A stretch of DNA of 64,000 nt from positions 1 to 64,000 of the forward strand of contig JACPRK010000146.1 in the NCBI GenBank assembly GCA_016190005.1, in the 5' to 3' direction. This DNA is from Candidatus Wallbacteria bacterium. GTDB lineage: Bacteria > Muiribacteriota > UBA6191 > JACPRK01. The position numbers and the translations under genes were made by a program. The notes below the pieces were generated by a model. That model made no database searches. It was given only the letters and a program-made list of their open reading frames with translations, and had not been told where the DNA came from. This document shows, piece after piece, positions 36,532 through 45,878 of the stretch (positions are counted from its first letter, which is position 1; each line of letters opens with the position of its first letter).

Positions 36532-39500
36532 ATGCCCGGAAAAACGGTGACGGCGATCGTGGCGGTTAGCGTTCTCCTGGCGTGTGGACCGGCGTCGGCG
36601 GGGGCGCGGCGGGACAACACGGGGCAGGCGGGGACGCCCATCAGGGGGCCTGAGAGTTACTCGGAGTTTCCTCAGCCGGCACGCCAGGTCGACTGGCGAT
36701 TCATGGCCTCGTTCGTCGATCGCGGCGTCGGCGACGATCGACACTCCCGCTATCTCGCCCAGCAGTTCCGGGCGCTCTTCCCGGGGACCGACCTGACCGA
36801 GATGTCGGGCAACGCGACTCACTCGCTGTCGCGCCAGTGCGGCGGGCCGGCCATCCCCTGCGCCCAGATTGGCGCGCAGGAAGTGAATAACGAGTTCTAC
36901 GTCGGCTACCTCCGGGCGCCGAACGGCACCAACGTCGACCTCACCGTCAGCAGCTCCGGCAACCCCGAGCCGCTGGCGACCTCCGGCGGCAGCTGCCGCA
37001 GCTGCAGCATGCGCACCGTCGGCGCGGTCCTCGCGCGCGTCACCAACGACAAGGACCCCGCCGCCCCGGTCGGGTTCCTCTACTTCCAGACCACCGGCGG
37101 GCGAGTTGTCTACCAGTCATTCTCCAGCAGCGTCACTCTCGCCGGGGGCGGCGCGGCTCCCTTTACCGGGCCGACCGAGTTCGACGAGGATGCCCCCCAG
37201 AGCTGGGAGGCCGATACCGGCCTTCTGGAGCTGCCTTCCGGCGCCTACAACGTGCGCTACACCTACCGCTGGCGCGCCTCCGATGGCGCCACGGGCGATG
37301 CGAAGAGCTTCTCGCACGCCTTCAAGACGCCCGGCGAAGCCACGCTCTCTCTGGAGATCGAGGCGACCTACACCGTCGACGTCGCCAAGACCGTCTGCGC
37401 CGTCAGCGGCAATCCCCCCACCGTCAACTGCGATACCCGCCAGGTCCCCGAAGTCCAGGGCCCCACCGGCGTCTCGGGCGGCCGAAGGCTGCGCGTGCGG
37501 GACGTCACGCCGCCCGACCTCACGGTCACGCTGCCGCAAGGCCGCATCGAAGTGCGCGAGGACCCGAAGGACGCGCCGCCCAGGAAGAGCGCCCACCTCG
37601 GCACCACGGGCCGGTTCACTCCGCAGTCGGATGCGCACGTCCCCTACGACCCCTTCGAGACGGGCCGATACCAGATCGAGAAGAACCGCCCTTTCGCCGT
37701 CGTCCTGGCCGCGCGCGATAACTCCGGCACTTCCCAGGCCAGCTGGAAGCTCGAGCTGAGCGGCGGGGCCGAAGGTACCATCACCGAGTCCGGCGGGCGC
37801 ATCGAGGAGCTCGAGGCCAACTACCCGGTCGGCGCGGTCGACTATCGCTTCACCGCCACGGCCACCGACGTCGCGAAGAATCAGACGATCGTCAACATGG
37901 ACGTCGAGGTGCGCGACGTCGACGCGCCGGAAATCCCGCTCGAGCTGGTGACGCCGCCTCGCTATGACGAGGACACTCTCTACGAGTTCCTGGTCGAGTC
38001 GGAGCTCTTCAAGGGGGAGCCGGGCGAGCCTCTTCCGGCCTCGATCGCCAGCATCGCCAAGGAGTTCACGAACCCGACCTGGGCGGGGCCGGCCGAGTTC
38101 GAGAAGGCGTTGGTGGCGGGCGAGGATCTGGGGCCCGCGCTTCAATCTGGCCGCCCGTTCACGGGCCGGCGGGCCGAGGTTCGCTCCGTGATTCGAAAGG
38201 CCGGCGAGGCACGCGTGAAGCTCTCGATGCGTCTGCTGGAACCGGGCAAGCAGCGGCTCGATCTCTGGGTGCGGCGCAAGTTCAACTACGAGCAGCGCAT
38301 CGGCGCCAGCGGAAGCATCAAGAAGACCCAGCTCTACGTGAAGGCGCGGGCCGCCTTCGAGCTCACGCCCCAGGACATCACTCCCCCGGCGCTGGTGCTC
38401 TCCCTGGTCCCCACCGACACAGCGCTGCCGCGCGAGGGCGGCGCCCGGATTACGGCTGATGAAGCCCCATTGCACTGCGAGCCGCTTCCCGACAAGAAGC
38501 TCACGATCGTCATCTCCCAGGCGCCGGGCTTCTCCAGCGACCTCAAAACCTCCGCCGACTCCACCGACGGGCCTTTCCCCATGACGCGTGTCGCGGCCGG
38601 CAAGGGGTTCCGGTGGCTGGCCTGGATCGGGGGGCTGTCGCGCCCGCCGGCGCCGCTTGGGCCGGGCGGAGCGATCGTCGGCAGGGATTTCCACCTCCCG
38701 GAGCACGTGCCGCTGGCGCTGGGAGCCGGAGCGGCGGTGCTGGCGACCGATAACCTCACCAAGAACGTCGATCTCTCGGTGGAGCTCCAGGCCGGCGGCT
38801 CGGCAGCGACGCTGGGCTCCGTGGCTTCGGCCGGGTTCCCCGTGCCCAACTACCTTCCCCCGCGCACCGAGCGGGACGGTCGCTCCTTTGCCGCAGCGCT
38901 CGCCCCCGAGGCGCCCGGCTACGTGCTGGCCGTCACGGCCACCGACGAGGCGGGCAACCAGGCGCGACTGGATCTGCCAATTGCCGTGCTGGACGTGACG
39001 CCGCCCGACCTGGACGTCCATCTTCTCGGGCAGGACGCCAACGGCGAAGCTACCTTCAGCACCACGCAGGACCCGGCCGCCGCCATCGATCTCCGCAAGA
39101 TTGCCTTTGTCGCAGGCGGCCACTACCTCGACCCGTCCGCGGCGACGCCGCCGTCATTCGCGTTCGAGACCTCCGTGCGGTATCCGGCCGAGGATCGGTT
39201 CTATCCCGCCGCGGGACCGCGGGTGCCATGGACCTTCGGGCTCTACCGCGGCAGCAAGGACAACGACCCGGCGAACACGGACCCCGACTTCGGCGCCAGT
39301 GTGCCCGAGGGGCTCCGGGGCGCCTTCGTGCGGCAGAACGTGCGCATCGCCGTGAAGCTCTCGGCCAGCGACAACCTGCCCGGAGCCGCCAGCTCCAACC
39401 ACCTGGGCTCTGGCGGAGTCGCCTGGTCGGTGGAGCAGAGCGATGGAACGACACCCTCGCAGGACGGCTCCGAGACCTTCCTGCTCCGCGCCGCCAACTT

Positions 39501-39660
39501 CCCGAAGGATCAGTTCCCCGGAGCGCCCGAGTACCGTTTCGTCGCGCGCGCGACCGACCTCGCCGGCAACAGCCTGGTCTTGAAGCTGCCCATCTGGGTC
39601 CTCGAGATGAACGCCGAGTACCAGCGCATCGACTGGGAGCAGAAGCGCGGCACGAACTGA
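36532..39660 (+). CDS. large exported protein with repeated Ig-like units
   Basis: 1,042 residues. The signal peptide is MPGKTVTAIVAVSVLLACGPASA. The LLAC could be a weak lipobox, but cleavage after ASA is equally likely. The protein then consists of beta-rich domains joined by a recurring linker: RDVTPPDL (about 323), RDVDAPEI (460), QDITPPAL (613) and LDVTPPDL (820). Each is preceded by YRFTATATD or VTATDEAGN strands, typical of bacterial Ig-like modules. A cysteine-rich patch (CGGPAIPC, CRSCSM) lies near 100-160. ATG 36532 has GGGAGG five bases upstream. Likely surface or periplasmic; role unknown. Confidence 0.8.
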   Translation: MPGKTVTAIVAVSVLLACGPASAGARRDNTGQAGTPIRGPESYSEFPQPARQVDWRFMASFVDRGVGDDRHSRYLAQQFRALFPGTDLTEMSGNATHSLSRQCGGPAIPCAQIGAQEVNNEFYVGYLRAPNGTNVDLTVSSSGNPEPLATSGGSCRSCSMRTVGAVLARVTNDKDPAAPVGFLYFQTTGGRVVYQSFSSSVTLAGGGAAPFTGPTEFDEDAPQSWEADTGLLELPSGAYNVRYTYRWRASDGATGDAKSFSHAFKTPGEATLSLEIEATYTVDVAKTVCAVSGNPPTVNCDTRQVPEVQGPTGVSGGRRLRVRDVTPPDLTVTLPQGRIEVREDPKDAPPRKSAHLGTTGRFTPQSDAHVPYDPFETGRYQIEKNRPFAVVLAARDNSGTSQASWKLELSGGAEGTITESGGRIEELEANYPVGAVDYRFTATATDVAKNQTIVNMDVEVRDVDAPEIPLELVTPPRYDEDTLYEFLVESELFKGEPGEPLPASIASIAKEFTNPTWAGPAEFEKALVAGEDLGPALQSGRPFTGRRAEVRSVIRKAGEARVKLSMRLLEPGKQRLDLWVRRKFNYEQRIGASGSIKKTQLYVKARAAFELTPQDITPPALVLSLVPTDTALPREGGARITADEAPLHCEPLPDKKLTIVISQAPGFSSDLKTSADSTDGPFPMTRVAAGKGFRWLAWIGGLSRPPAPLGPGGAIVGRDFHLPEHVPLALGAGAAVLATDNLTKNVDLSVELQAGGSAATLGSVASAGFPVPNYLPPRTERDGRSFAAALAPEAPGYVLAVTATDEAGNQARLDLPIAVLDVTPPDLDVHLLGQDANGEATFSTTQDPAAAIDLRKIAFVAGGHYLDPSAATPPSFAFETSVRYPAEDRFYPAAGPRVPWTFGLYRGSKDNDPANTDPDFGASVPEGLRGAFVRQNVRIAVKLSASDNLPGAASSNHLGSGGVAWSVEQSDGTTPSQDGSETFLLRAANFPKDQFPGAPEYRFVARATDLAGNSLVLKLPIWVLEMNAEYQRIDWEQKRGTN

Positions 39661-39719
39661 GGGAACGGTCGTGCGGCGGCGCTCACGCATGGATGGCTCT
39701 CCGGAGAGCCGCATGAGCA

Positions 39720-40096
39720 TTAGCAGTACTGAGATCGTCGTGGGGGCTTCGCCCCCACACCCCCAGCAGGGGAGCTCGCTCCCCTGCACCCCTGTTTTCT
39801 TGCGGTCTCTCGGCGCATCGAAGCTCGCCGGACTCGGCGATGCCTGAGTTGCCGTTCGAGAGATCCATCCATACCTCGGGCGAAGCCCTCAAACTCCGAT
39901 GGGAGCTTCGTGCACAGCTCGTCGACCGTCATCGCCTGCTCCAGAAGCTCCCAGATGCGGCGGGCGCTTGTGCCGACGCCGAGACAGTTCCCCGGTTCAA
40001 CGCTCGCGATCAGCCACTCCCCGTCGAGCTCCGCCTCGAGCGCCGCGGGCTCGCGCTGGATCGGCGAGTCGAGTCTCGAGAAATCTCGGCTGACAT
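39720..40096 (-). pseudogene. PqqD-family protein, frameshifted
   Basis: Reading the minus strand from 40096, ATG has a fine ribosome site (GGAG six bases upstream) but leaves frame within about 20 bases. A neighbouring frame then gives a convincing PqqD-like sequence: LDSPIQREPAALEAELDGEW, LIASVEPGNCLGVGTSARRI, WELLEQAMTVDELCTKLPSE. PqqD-type proteins bind peptide substrates for radical SAM enzymes. In that frame no start codon exists until 39932, and the frame runs on into the terminator hairpins. A one-base change near 40075 explains the break. No partner radical SAM gene is beside it. Confidence 0.5.
39740..39802 (+). terminator. tandem hairpin terminators
   Basis: Two perfect hairpins lie in series. 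The first has 8-bp arms at 39740-39747 and 39751-39758 around TTC. The second has 9-bp arms at 39766-39774 and 39779-39787 around CTCG. A TGTTTTCTT run follows at 39793-39801. This is a good plus-strand rho-independent terminator for the long secreted-protein gene. Confidence 0.65.
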
Positions 40097-40169
40097 CACT
40101 TGCTCCAGTGAGTCAGACGCCAAAGTCTCTCTCCAGGACATCGGCGAGGGCGTTCAGTTCCCAGCGCCC

Positions 40170-40931
40170 GCGGCACCGGGTCAACTGGTAGCCGAGCTGG
40201 CCTTGCGGGCCGGTCTTTCGACGAAGTCGGTGAACCGGATCGTCAAGGGAATCGAGCCGCTCTCGCAGCACACGGCCCTGCGTCTGGAGCGAGTCACGGG
40301 GGTGCCGGCACACTTCTGGAATGCGATGGAAGCCCGCTACCGCGAGCACTTGACGAGAAAGCAGCATCGCGAGGAGTTGAGGCCCGCCATCGGCTGGCTG
40401 AAGGAACTTCCAATCCGGGAGCTAGTCGGCAGGCAAGTCATTCCGGATTCTAAGGATAAACTGACTCTATTGGAGTCAGTCCTTCGGTTCTTCGGAGTGA
40501 ATAGTCCTGACGAATGGCATAGGCTCTGGATGGAGCCGCAGGTGCCGTACCTCAGGTCCACCGTTTTCCAGTCCAAGCCGGGCTCGGTTGCGGCCTGGTT
40601 GCGCCTGGGTGAGCTCGAAGCCCGGCGAATCGCGACCGAGCCGTTCGATAGGGCTCGATTTCAAGAGGCTCTCGTCGAGATTCGCGGGTTGGCGTCCAGC
40701 CCCCCTCATCTGGCATTTTCCAAAATGAAGGAGATCTGCCGAACCAGCGGCGTCGCCTCCGTGGTCGTTCCGGAGGTCCGCGGCGCTCGCGTAGCCGGCG
40801 CCACCCGGTGGCTGGCTTCCGAAGAGGCGCTCATTCAAATCAGCCTACGCTTCGGTACCGACGACCTCTTCTGGTTCACCTTCATAAACGAATCCACGCG
40901 GGCCCAGCCTGAGCCCACGATGCAGGGGTAG
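40170..40931 (+). pseudogene. HigA-type HTH / IrrE-like antitoxin-peptidase, truncated
   Basis: The frame encodes the end of an XRE/HigA-type helix-turn-helix (ALRAGLSTKSVNRIVKGIEP, TALRLERVTGVPAHFWNAME) and then the long middle domain found in HigA-IrrE fusions (LLESVLRFFGVNSPDEW, SVAAWLRLGELEA, ATRWLASEEALIQISLR). It stops at DDLFWFTFINES, exactly where relatives carry the HExxH zinc motif. No start codon lies close upstream of the HTH (the nearest in-frame ATG, 39840, is in unrelated sequence). Both ends are therefore lost. After about 40890 the sequence belongs to an otsB fragment on the other strand. Confidence 0.7.
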
Positions 40932-41161
40932 AGGCCGGCGACGAGCTTCAGGAGGCCGCGCGTAATCCTGCGCATCCGGCCTTCGTCCCGGTCCGGCACG
41001 ATGGGGGCGAGCGTGCCATCGAAATCGAAGGCGAGCAGAACGATAGACCAGGCAAACTGACTTGGAAGTTTTCGATTGGTCGGCGCGAGATTCGGTTTCA
41101 TCCCGTCAAAGGACAGCGCCTGAATACTTTGGGCAGCAACCTCCATGTGATAGCCTCGCAC
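40880..41161 (-). pseudogene. trehalose-6-phosphate phosphatase (OtsB) N-terminal fragment
   Basis: Minus-strand frame with the HAD motif LLAFDFDGTLAPIVPDRDEG, followed by LLKLVAGLYPCIVGSGWARVDS, which aligns with the OtsB start up to its SGRxxxD motif. Homology then ends at about 40885, and the rest of the frame is antisense to the HigA-like gene. Motifs II and III of the phosphatase are missing, so it is a dead fragment of about 60-90 residues. Confidence 0.7.
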
Positions 41162-41214
41162 TCTGCTGGCGTCAGCACTCCAGTGAAGACCGGCAGAAGC
41201 GAGGAGATGTCTAC

Positions 41215-42672
41215 GTGAACATGCGATACAAGGTGGTCGCGTACACGCTGCTCAATGCGGTGGCCCTGCTGGGCGTCATTGTACTCGGAGTGCAGCTGAT
41301 GGGGCAAAGGGAGGAGGAGGTTTCCGAGAGGCTGCGGTTGGGCAGCGAGTTTCGTAGCGTCCGGAAAATCCACCGACTGGTACTCGAGTCCGTTCACATC
41401 GCCGACGAAGTGCTAGTCGAATCCTCCGGACAGGACGTTCCTCGCTATCAGGCCGTCATTCAGGCCGCGGAGAAAGAGGCCGATCTTCTCGCGGACTTGC
41501 CTCCCACTCCTACAACAACGAAGGCGCTTCTGAAGTGGAAGCAGGAGAACAGCGAGTTCGAGAGTCTTCTCCGGAACGTACTCTCGGGTCCAAGGATGGG
41601 AGGCGCGACCGAGACGACTCGCCTGTTCGAAACGGTCAAGAAGCAGGCTGCTGAGCAGACGAGCGTGTTGCAGGAGGTGGGTGACGGCCTGAGCGAGCGA
41701 ATAGTCGAGAGCGATTCGCGACTCCGTGGGGGGATTGGCCGGACCTGGACCCAGGTCGTCTTGCTCTCTCTCCTTCCGTTTGGCGCTCTTCTTGTGTTGA
41801 TCGTCTCGTTCACTCGGCGGCTGAGCGAACAGGTGCAGAAACTCACTTACGGATTCGAGCAACTCGCTGCAGGTAACTTCCAGGTGCGTCTGGCCGTCGA
41901 GGCCGGGACGAGCGCCGGCGCCTCGGAGCTATCGGCGTTGCTGCATTCCTTCGATCGCTCGGCCGGGGAGCTGGAGAAGTACAGCCGGATGCGATCTCAG
42001 TTCCTATCGATGGCCGCACACGACCTGCGATCCCCTCTCTCGACGTTGCTCATGGCCGCGCGTTCGCTGGAAGAGCCTGGCTGCCCGGAGGCACGCAGGG
42101 CGAGGAGCCTGTCGGTCATCCGCCGCAAGTCCGAGCAGCTCTTGAAGCTGGCCGACACGATGCTGGATGGGGCTTTCCTGGAGCTGGGTCGAATCGAGCT
42201 CCTGCTGGCGCGCGTCGACCTCGGCGAGCTGATGAAGCGGTGTGCCGAGGATATCGAGGAACGGGCCGCCCAGAGACAGCAAAAGCTGCGGGTCGAGCCG
42301 TTTCCGGGGGACCCCTTCCTTTGGTGCGATCCTGTCAAGCTCTACCAGATCCTGGAGAACCTCTTGAGTAACGCAGTCAAGTACTCGGTGGAGAGCGACA
42401 CCATCATTCTGGGGGCCTCCGAATTGGACGGCGGCACGGTGTTGTTCCGTGTGGAGGACCACGGTCCCGGAGTTCCGGAGGCCGACCGAAAAGAGATGTT
42501 CGAGCCATGGCGGCGCCTCACCGGAGTGCAGGGGCCGGTCGAAGGGACGGGGCTCGGCCTGGCGATTTGCAGGGCATTCGTGCGCGCCCACGGCGGATCG
42601 ATCTGGGTCGAGAGCGAGGTAGGAGTCGGCTGCCGCGTATGCTTCACGATCTCCCGGCAGCACGACGCGTAA
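41215..42672 (+). CDS. membrane sensor histidine kinase (orphan)
   Basis: 485 residues. TM1 (about 5-25), a periplasmic helical sensor of about 145 residues, TM2 (about 175-195), HAMP, HisKA with H-box AAHDLRSPLS, and a complete HATPase: N-box NLLSNAVKYS, G1 DHGPGVP, G2 GTGLGLAI. It autophosphorylates and would signal to an unlinked response regulator. GTG 41215 is chosen, as GAGGAG lies upstream; ATG 41221 is possible. It is intact among decayed genes, and its GC content appears lower than the core. Confidence 0.9.
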   Translation: MNMRYKVVAYTLLNAVALLGVIVLGVQLMGQREEEVSERLRLGSEFRSVRKIHRLVLESVHIADEVLVESSGQDVPRYQAVIQAAEKEADLLADLPPTPTTTKALLKWKQENSEFESLLRNVLSGPRMGGATETTRLFETVKKQAAEQTSVLQEVGDGLSERIVESDSRLRGGIGRTWTQVVLLSLLPFGALLVLIVSFTRRLSEQVQKLTYGFEQLAAGNFQVRLAVEAGTSAGASELSALLHSFDRSAGELEKYSRMRSQFLSMAAHDLRSPLSTLLMAARSLEEPGCPEARRARSLSVIRRKSEQLLKLADTMLDGAFLELGRIELLLARVDLGELMKRCAEDIEERAAQRQQKLRVEPFPGDPFLWCDPVKLYQILENLLSNAVKYSVESDTIILGASELDGGTVLFRVEDHGPGVPEADRKEMFEPWRRLTGVQGPVEGTGLGLAICRAFVRAHGGSIWVESEVGVGCRVCFTISRQHDA

Positions 42673-42810
42673 TCGCACGACTCTCGGATGGGTGGCAGGC
42701 GGGCTCATTGATAGCGGTACGATGGAGATGCCGCGCCGCATCCTTCTGAATGAGCTCGAGATCCCGACGGGCCTGGCATCCTGACGACGAGCCGGCTTCG
42801 GCGCCCGGCG

Positions 42811-43640
42811 CTACCCCGGAATCCGGCCCTTCCCGCGCTCGAAGCTCCACTTGAGGGCTGGTGGCGTCATCATCGTCGTTAGGATGACCATGATGACGAC
42901 CGCGGATAAGGGTCGTGGCGTCGATGACCGGCTTGCCGTCGAGTGACAGCGACATGCCGATGCTTGTGAAGCCGAGGCCGACTTCGCCGCCTGAGATCAT
43001 ACAGATGCCGATAGAGAACCCGCTCAGGTTCGTTCCGAGCACGCCTAGCGCGTACGCCTGCTTTCCCGCGATGGCGGCGGCCGTGAACAGCAAGGCCAGC
43101 CAAAGGACCTGTAGACTTGCGAACGCGGTGAGATCCACCCGCATCCCCATCATCACGAAGAAGATCGGCACCTGAAGCGCCGCGATCGGCTCCATCGGAA
43201 AGGCGCCGGAAATGGACCTCTTCCAGGATGAGGCCAGCCGCATAGGCTCCGACGAGCGGCGCCATGCCGACCTGGGCCACGGCCCAAGAGAGCGAGAGGC
43301 AGACGGCCAGCGATGCGGCGAGAAGTACGCCGTGGCCGTGCAGGTAGGAGGCCAGCAAGAAGAACCTGGCGGAGAGGAGCATGCCGATGCCGAGACCGCC
43401 GACCAGGAAGATCGCGGCCTTCGCGACCATCCATCCGACCTGGTCGAGTACTAGATCTTCGCCTGTGGAGGCGGCCTGGATGGCGCCGGTCCCGACGGCC
43501 AGGATGACCAGCCCGAGCACATCGTCGATGACCGCTGCGCCCAGGATTACCCGGGGCCTCGGCGGTCTGCGAACGCCCTAGGTCACGCAGCACCCGCGCC
43601 GTGATGCCTACGCTCGTGGCGGCGAGGTGGATAGGTGGTT
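42811..43640 (-). pseudogene. Kef-type cation/proton antiporter, 5' truncated and multiply frameshifted
   Basis: Homology to the CPA2-type monovalent cation/proton antiporter is clear but spread over several frames. The pieces in order are PIHLAATSVGITARVLRDLG (about 43640-43580), ARVILGAAVIDDVLGLVILAVG, YAAGLILEEVHFR (to about 43205), ALQVPIFFVMMGMRVDL with GKQAYALGVLG and MISGGEVGLGF (to about 42920), then AVVIMVILTTMMTPPALKWS up to the TAG at 42811. At least three shifts are needed, and the first helices are absent. It is a decayed gene, not a sequencing slip. Confidence 0.8.
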
Positions 43641-43909
43641 CAAACTGCGGTCTCTGCAGAATGGGTGGGCGGCCCTGGTAGCGGTGGGGGTAGGCCTCGG
43701 AGAGCTGCGAAGTCGTTGGAAGGCATGAGCCAGGGAGAGGATGCCGGGAGGGGGCCGTCTTGTAGCCGGGCGGCCGTCCGAGGTAGGCCGAAGCAGCCGC
43801 GGAGCAGGTGTCAGGCGGCGCGGGTTGGCGTGAAGAGCTCCTCGGCAGAGGCGGTTGGTCTCGGGACTTGGCACCTGCGGTCCGCACGAGCAGGGTTGTC
43901 TGCCCCGCT
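43641..43909. other. no gene seen
   Basis: Together with the following repeat and spacer, this makes about 370 bp between the antiporter remnant and the TPR gene without a supportable gene. It is GC-rich. The minus-strand frame of the antiporter stays open through it, but the translation is proline/arginine-rich with no homology that I recognise. Confidence 0.5.
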
Positions 43910-43947
43910 GGTTGGGCTCGACCACGATCCGCGAGCGCAGCCGGGCG
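43910..43947. repeat. 38-bp direct repeat, copy 1
   Basis: GGTTGGGCTCGACCACGA followed by TCCGCGAGCGCAGCCGGGCG. A copy with two mismatches, same orientation, lies at 45879-45916. The pair brackets the TPR gene. Read on the minus strand both give a (R/V)VVEPN string. Confidence 0.75.
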
Positions 43948-44007
43948 GAGAGAATCGTTTGAACATGTGCCATGCAATCCCGATTTACGGCGTTCCAGCC
44001 TCTCGAG

Positions 44008-45492
44008 TCATCGAACCGGGGCCGCCGGCTGCTTGCGGGCGGCCCTCAGGCCCTTCACCTCGACCTGCAGTTTCTTCGAGGCTTCCGCCTGCCCATGCCG
44101 CAGGAGGAAGGCTGCGTACTCGATCAGGATGCTCCCCAGGAGGGCGTCCTTCTTCTCTCTCCCCATGCTCGACGCTTTCTCGAAGGCCGCAGACGCCTTG
44201 TCCGTCTGGCCGTTGATATCGAGGAGAGTGGCGCGGACGGCGATGTTCCAGGGCAGCCCTTCTCCTCCCGCTTTCTGGCGGATCGCGAGCGCCCTCTTGA
44301 ACAGCGGCACCGCTTCCTTGATTTGCTTCATCTCTGCCAGGACCAGGCTTTGCAACTCGAGGGGCCAGGCCAGGGCCAGGGAGTCGGCGCCGGAGGACCG
44401 GGTGCCCAGAGCCACCGACTCCTCGAGGTGCTTCCGGGCCTGAGCCAGCTGGCCGGCTCGTCGCTCGGCCGATGCCAGCTTCCAGAGAATCGCGGATCTC
44501 GCCGCCAACTCTCCGGGGTTGTCCTTCATCCTTATCTCGTTGGCGCGGTTCAGGTGAGCGACAGACTTCGAGTATGCGGTCTCTTCGAACTCCTCGACGC
44601 CCAGCTGAACGAGGGCCCGCGCCAGCTCGTCCCGAGCCTCCCGTGTCATTTCGGAGCTCTCTCCGTGAATCTGGGCCATCATCCGCACCGACTTTTCGAA
44701 GGACTCGACCGCCTCCGCGTGGCGACCGAGTCCGGCCAGCGCGCGCCCCACGTTGAAGTGACCGAGCGCCTCGAGCTCTGGGTTTTTCGCGGTGATCGCC
44801 AGGTCACGAGCTTGCATCTGGTGTTCCAGCGCGAGCTCGAACTTCCCCAACTCTTGCGCGGAGATTCCGATTCCGTAGTGGCTGGCACCACTCTCTGGAT
44901 CGCTCACGTTGCCGGCCGCCGATCGAATGGTGAGCGCTCGCTGGAAGACCGGAATCGCCCGCTCGTGCTGCTTCATCGCACGCAGACAACTCCCGAGGTC
45001 GTCGAGAACCGGCGGGAGCCTCGGATCGTTCGGTCCGCCCTGTGCCGACCTGCTGGCCACCACCTGCTCCAGCACGGGGATGGCATCCGCCTCCCGGTGA
45101 ACCGCGATCAGGCACCGCGAAAGGTTGTGCCGAGGTCCCTGGACCTCAGGAGCGAGCTCTCCCTTGAGTTTCGTGCGGATGCGCACACATTCGGTCAGCG
45201 ATTCGATGGCCTCCTGATGGTTGCCCGTGTTCATGAGAGCGACCCCGAGTTGACCGAGGGCCAGGGAGGCTTCATCGCTCCCGGGACCGAAGTGACTCTT
45301 CCAGAAGGCCGCGACCTCCCGCAGTGACGGAATCGCCCCCGCCGCGTCCCCTCCCATCAGCTGCTTGGTGGCCGCTTCGTAGATCCCATCCGATTCTTCG
45401 AGGGTCATGGCATGCAGCGGATGGCCAATCGTCGCCCAGACGATCAGCGACCAAGCCGCCCCCAGGAGTGTCCTCGTGAGATGGCTCCTCAT
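44008..45492 (-). CDS. exported TPR-repeat protein
   Basis: 494 residues with a signal peptide (LLGAAWSLIVWATIGHPLHA). About ten TPR-like helical pairs of the 42-residue kinesin-light-chain spacing follow (e.g. SLALGQLGVALMNTGNHQEA, VLDDLGSCLRAMKQHERAI, ALGHFNVGRALAGLGRHAEA). It has a basic C-terminus. Probably a periplasmic or surface protein-binding scaffold. It is bounded by the 38-bp direct repeats at 43910 and 45879. Confidence 0.82.
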   Translation of the reverse strand: MRSHLTRTLLGAAWSLIVWATIGHPLHAMTLEESDGIYEAATKQLMGGDAAGAIPSLREVAAFWKSHFGPGSDEASLALGQLGVALMNTGNHQEAIESLTECVRIRTKLKGELAPEVQGPRHNLSRCLIAVHREADAIPVLEQVVASRSAQGGPNDPRLPPVLDDLGSCLRAMKQHERAIPVFQRALTIRSAAGNVSDPESGASHYGIGISAQELGKFELALEHQMQARDLAITAKNPELEALGHFNVGRALAGLGRHAEAVESFEKSVRMMAQIHGESSEMTREARDELARALVQLGVEEFEETAYSKSVAHLNRANEIRMKDNPGELAARSAILWKLASAERRAGQLAQARKHLEESVALGTRSSGADSLALAWPLELQSLVLAEMKQIKEAVPLFKRALAIRQKAGGEGLPWNIAVRATLLDINGQTDKASAAFEKASSMGREKKDALLGSILIEYAAFLLRHGQAEASKKLQVEVKGLRAARKQPAAPVR

Positions 45493-45633
45493 CCGTCGTC
45501 ACCTGCCCCTTCAGTACGCAGTCGCGGCTTCACTCTCAGTAATGGGTCAAGGGTACCATCGACCGAGGAGGCAATGAGGACAGGTGGTCGTGGTGACCGG
45601 ACCGGCGACGCCACGACGTCTACGGGCTTCTGA

Positions 45634-45878
45634 CTATGGCTTCCCTCGGTACGCCGTCAGGGTGCCCCAGCAGATCCCGGTGTTGGGCAGGGCCGGCTCG
45701 GGACGATAGGGGCACGGCTGCTTCCTTCCCACGACAGACAGCTTCTGACCGAAAACGATCCGCGTCGTGAAGGGCATCGGCAGCCCCCTGCGAAGTACAT
45801 AGTGCTGGTAGGCCATCTCCCAGATGGGGCCGAACTGGCCACGACCCGATGCGCTGATCTTCATCCAACTGGAGCGCG
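45634..45878 (-). pseudogene. C-terminal fragment of an alginate-lyase-family protein
   Basis: About 80 residues ending at the TAG at 45634: SSWMKISASGRGQFGPIWEM, AYQHYVLRRGLPMPFT, ICWGTLTAYRG. The WEMAYxHY and MPxT blocks recall the C-terminal part of alginate-lyase-fold proteins (PF05426-like). The homology begins right at the edge of the 38-bp repeat; upstream sequence is antisense to the next gene. Catalytic N-terminal parts are missing, so this is a remnant. Confidence 0.45.

Noticed and set aside
37117-39123. 668-codon frame antisense to the Ig-like protein gene
   Set aside because: Shadow of codon bias; no ribosome site or homology.
40109-40191. Small gene starting at GTG 40108
   Set aside because: 27 codons with no recognisable features, overlapping the HigA-like frame.
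43153-43977. Single antiporter gene on one long minus frame
   Set aside because: Only a short piece of this frame (IHLAATSVGITARVLRDLG) matches; the rest of the antiporter is in other frames, so it is a pseudogene.
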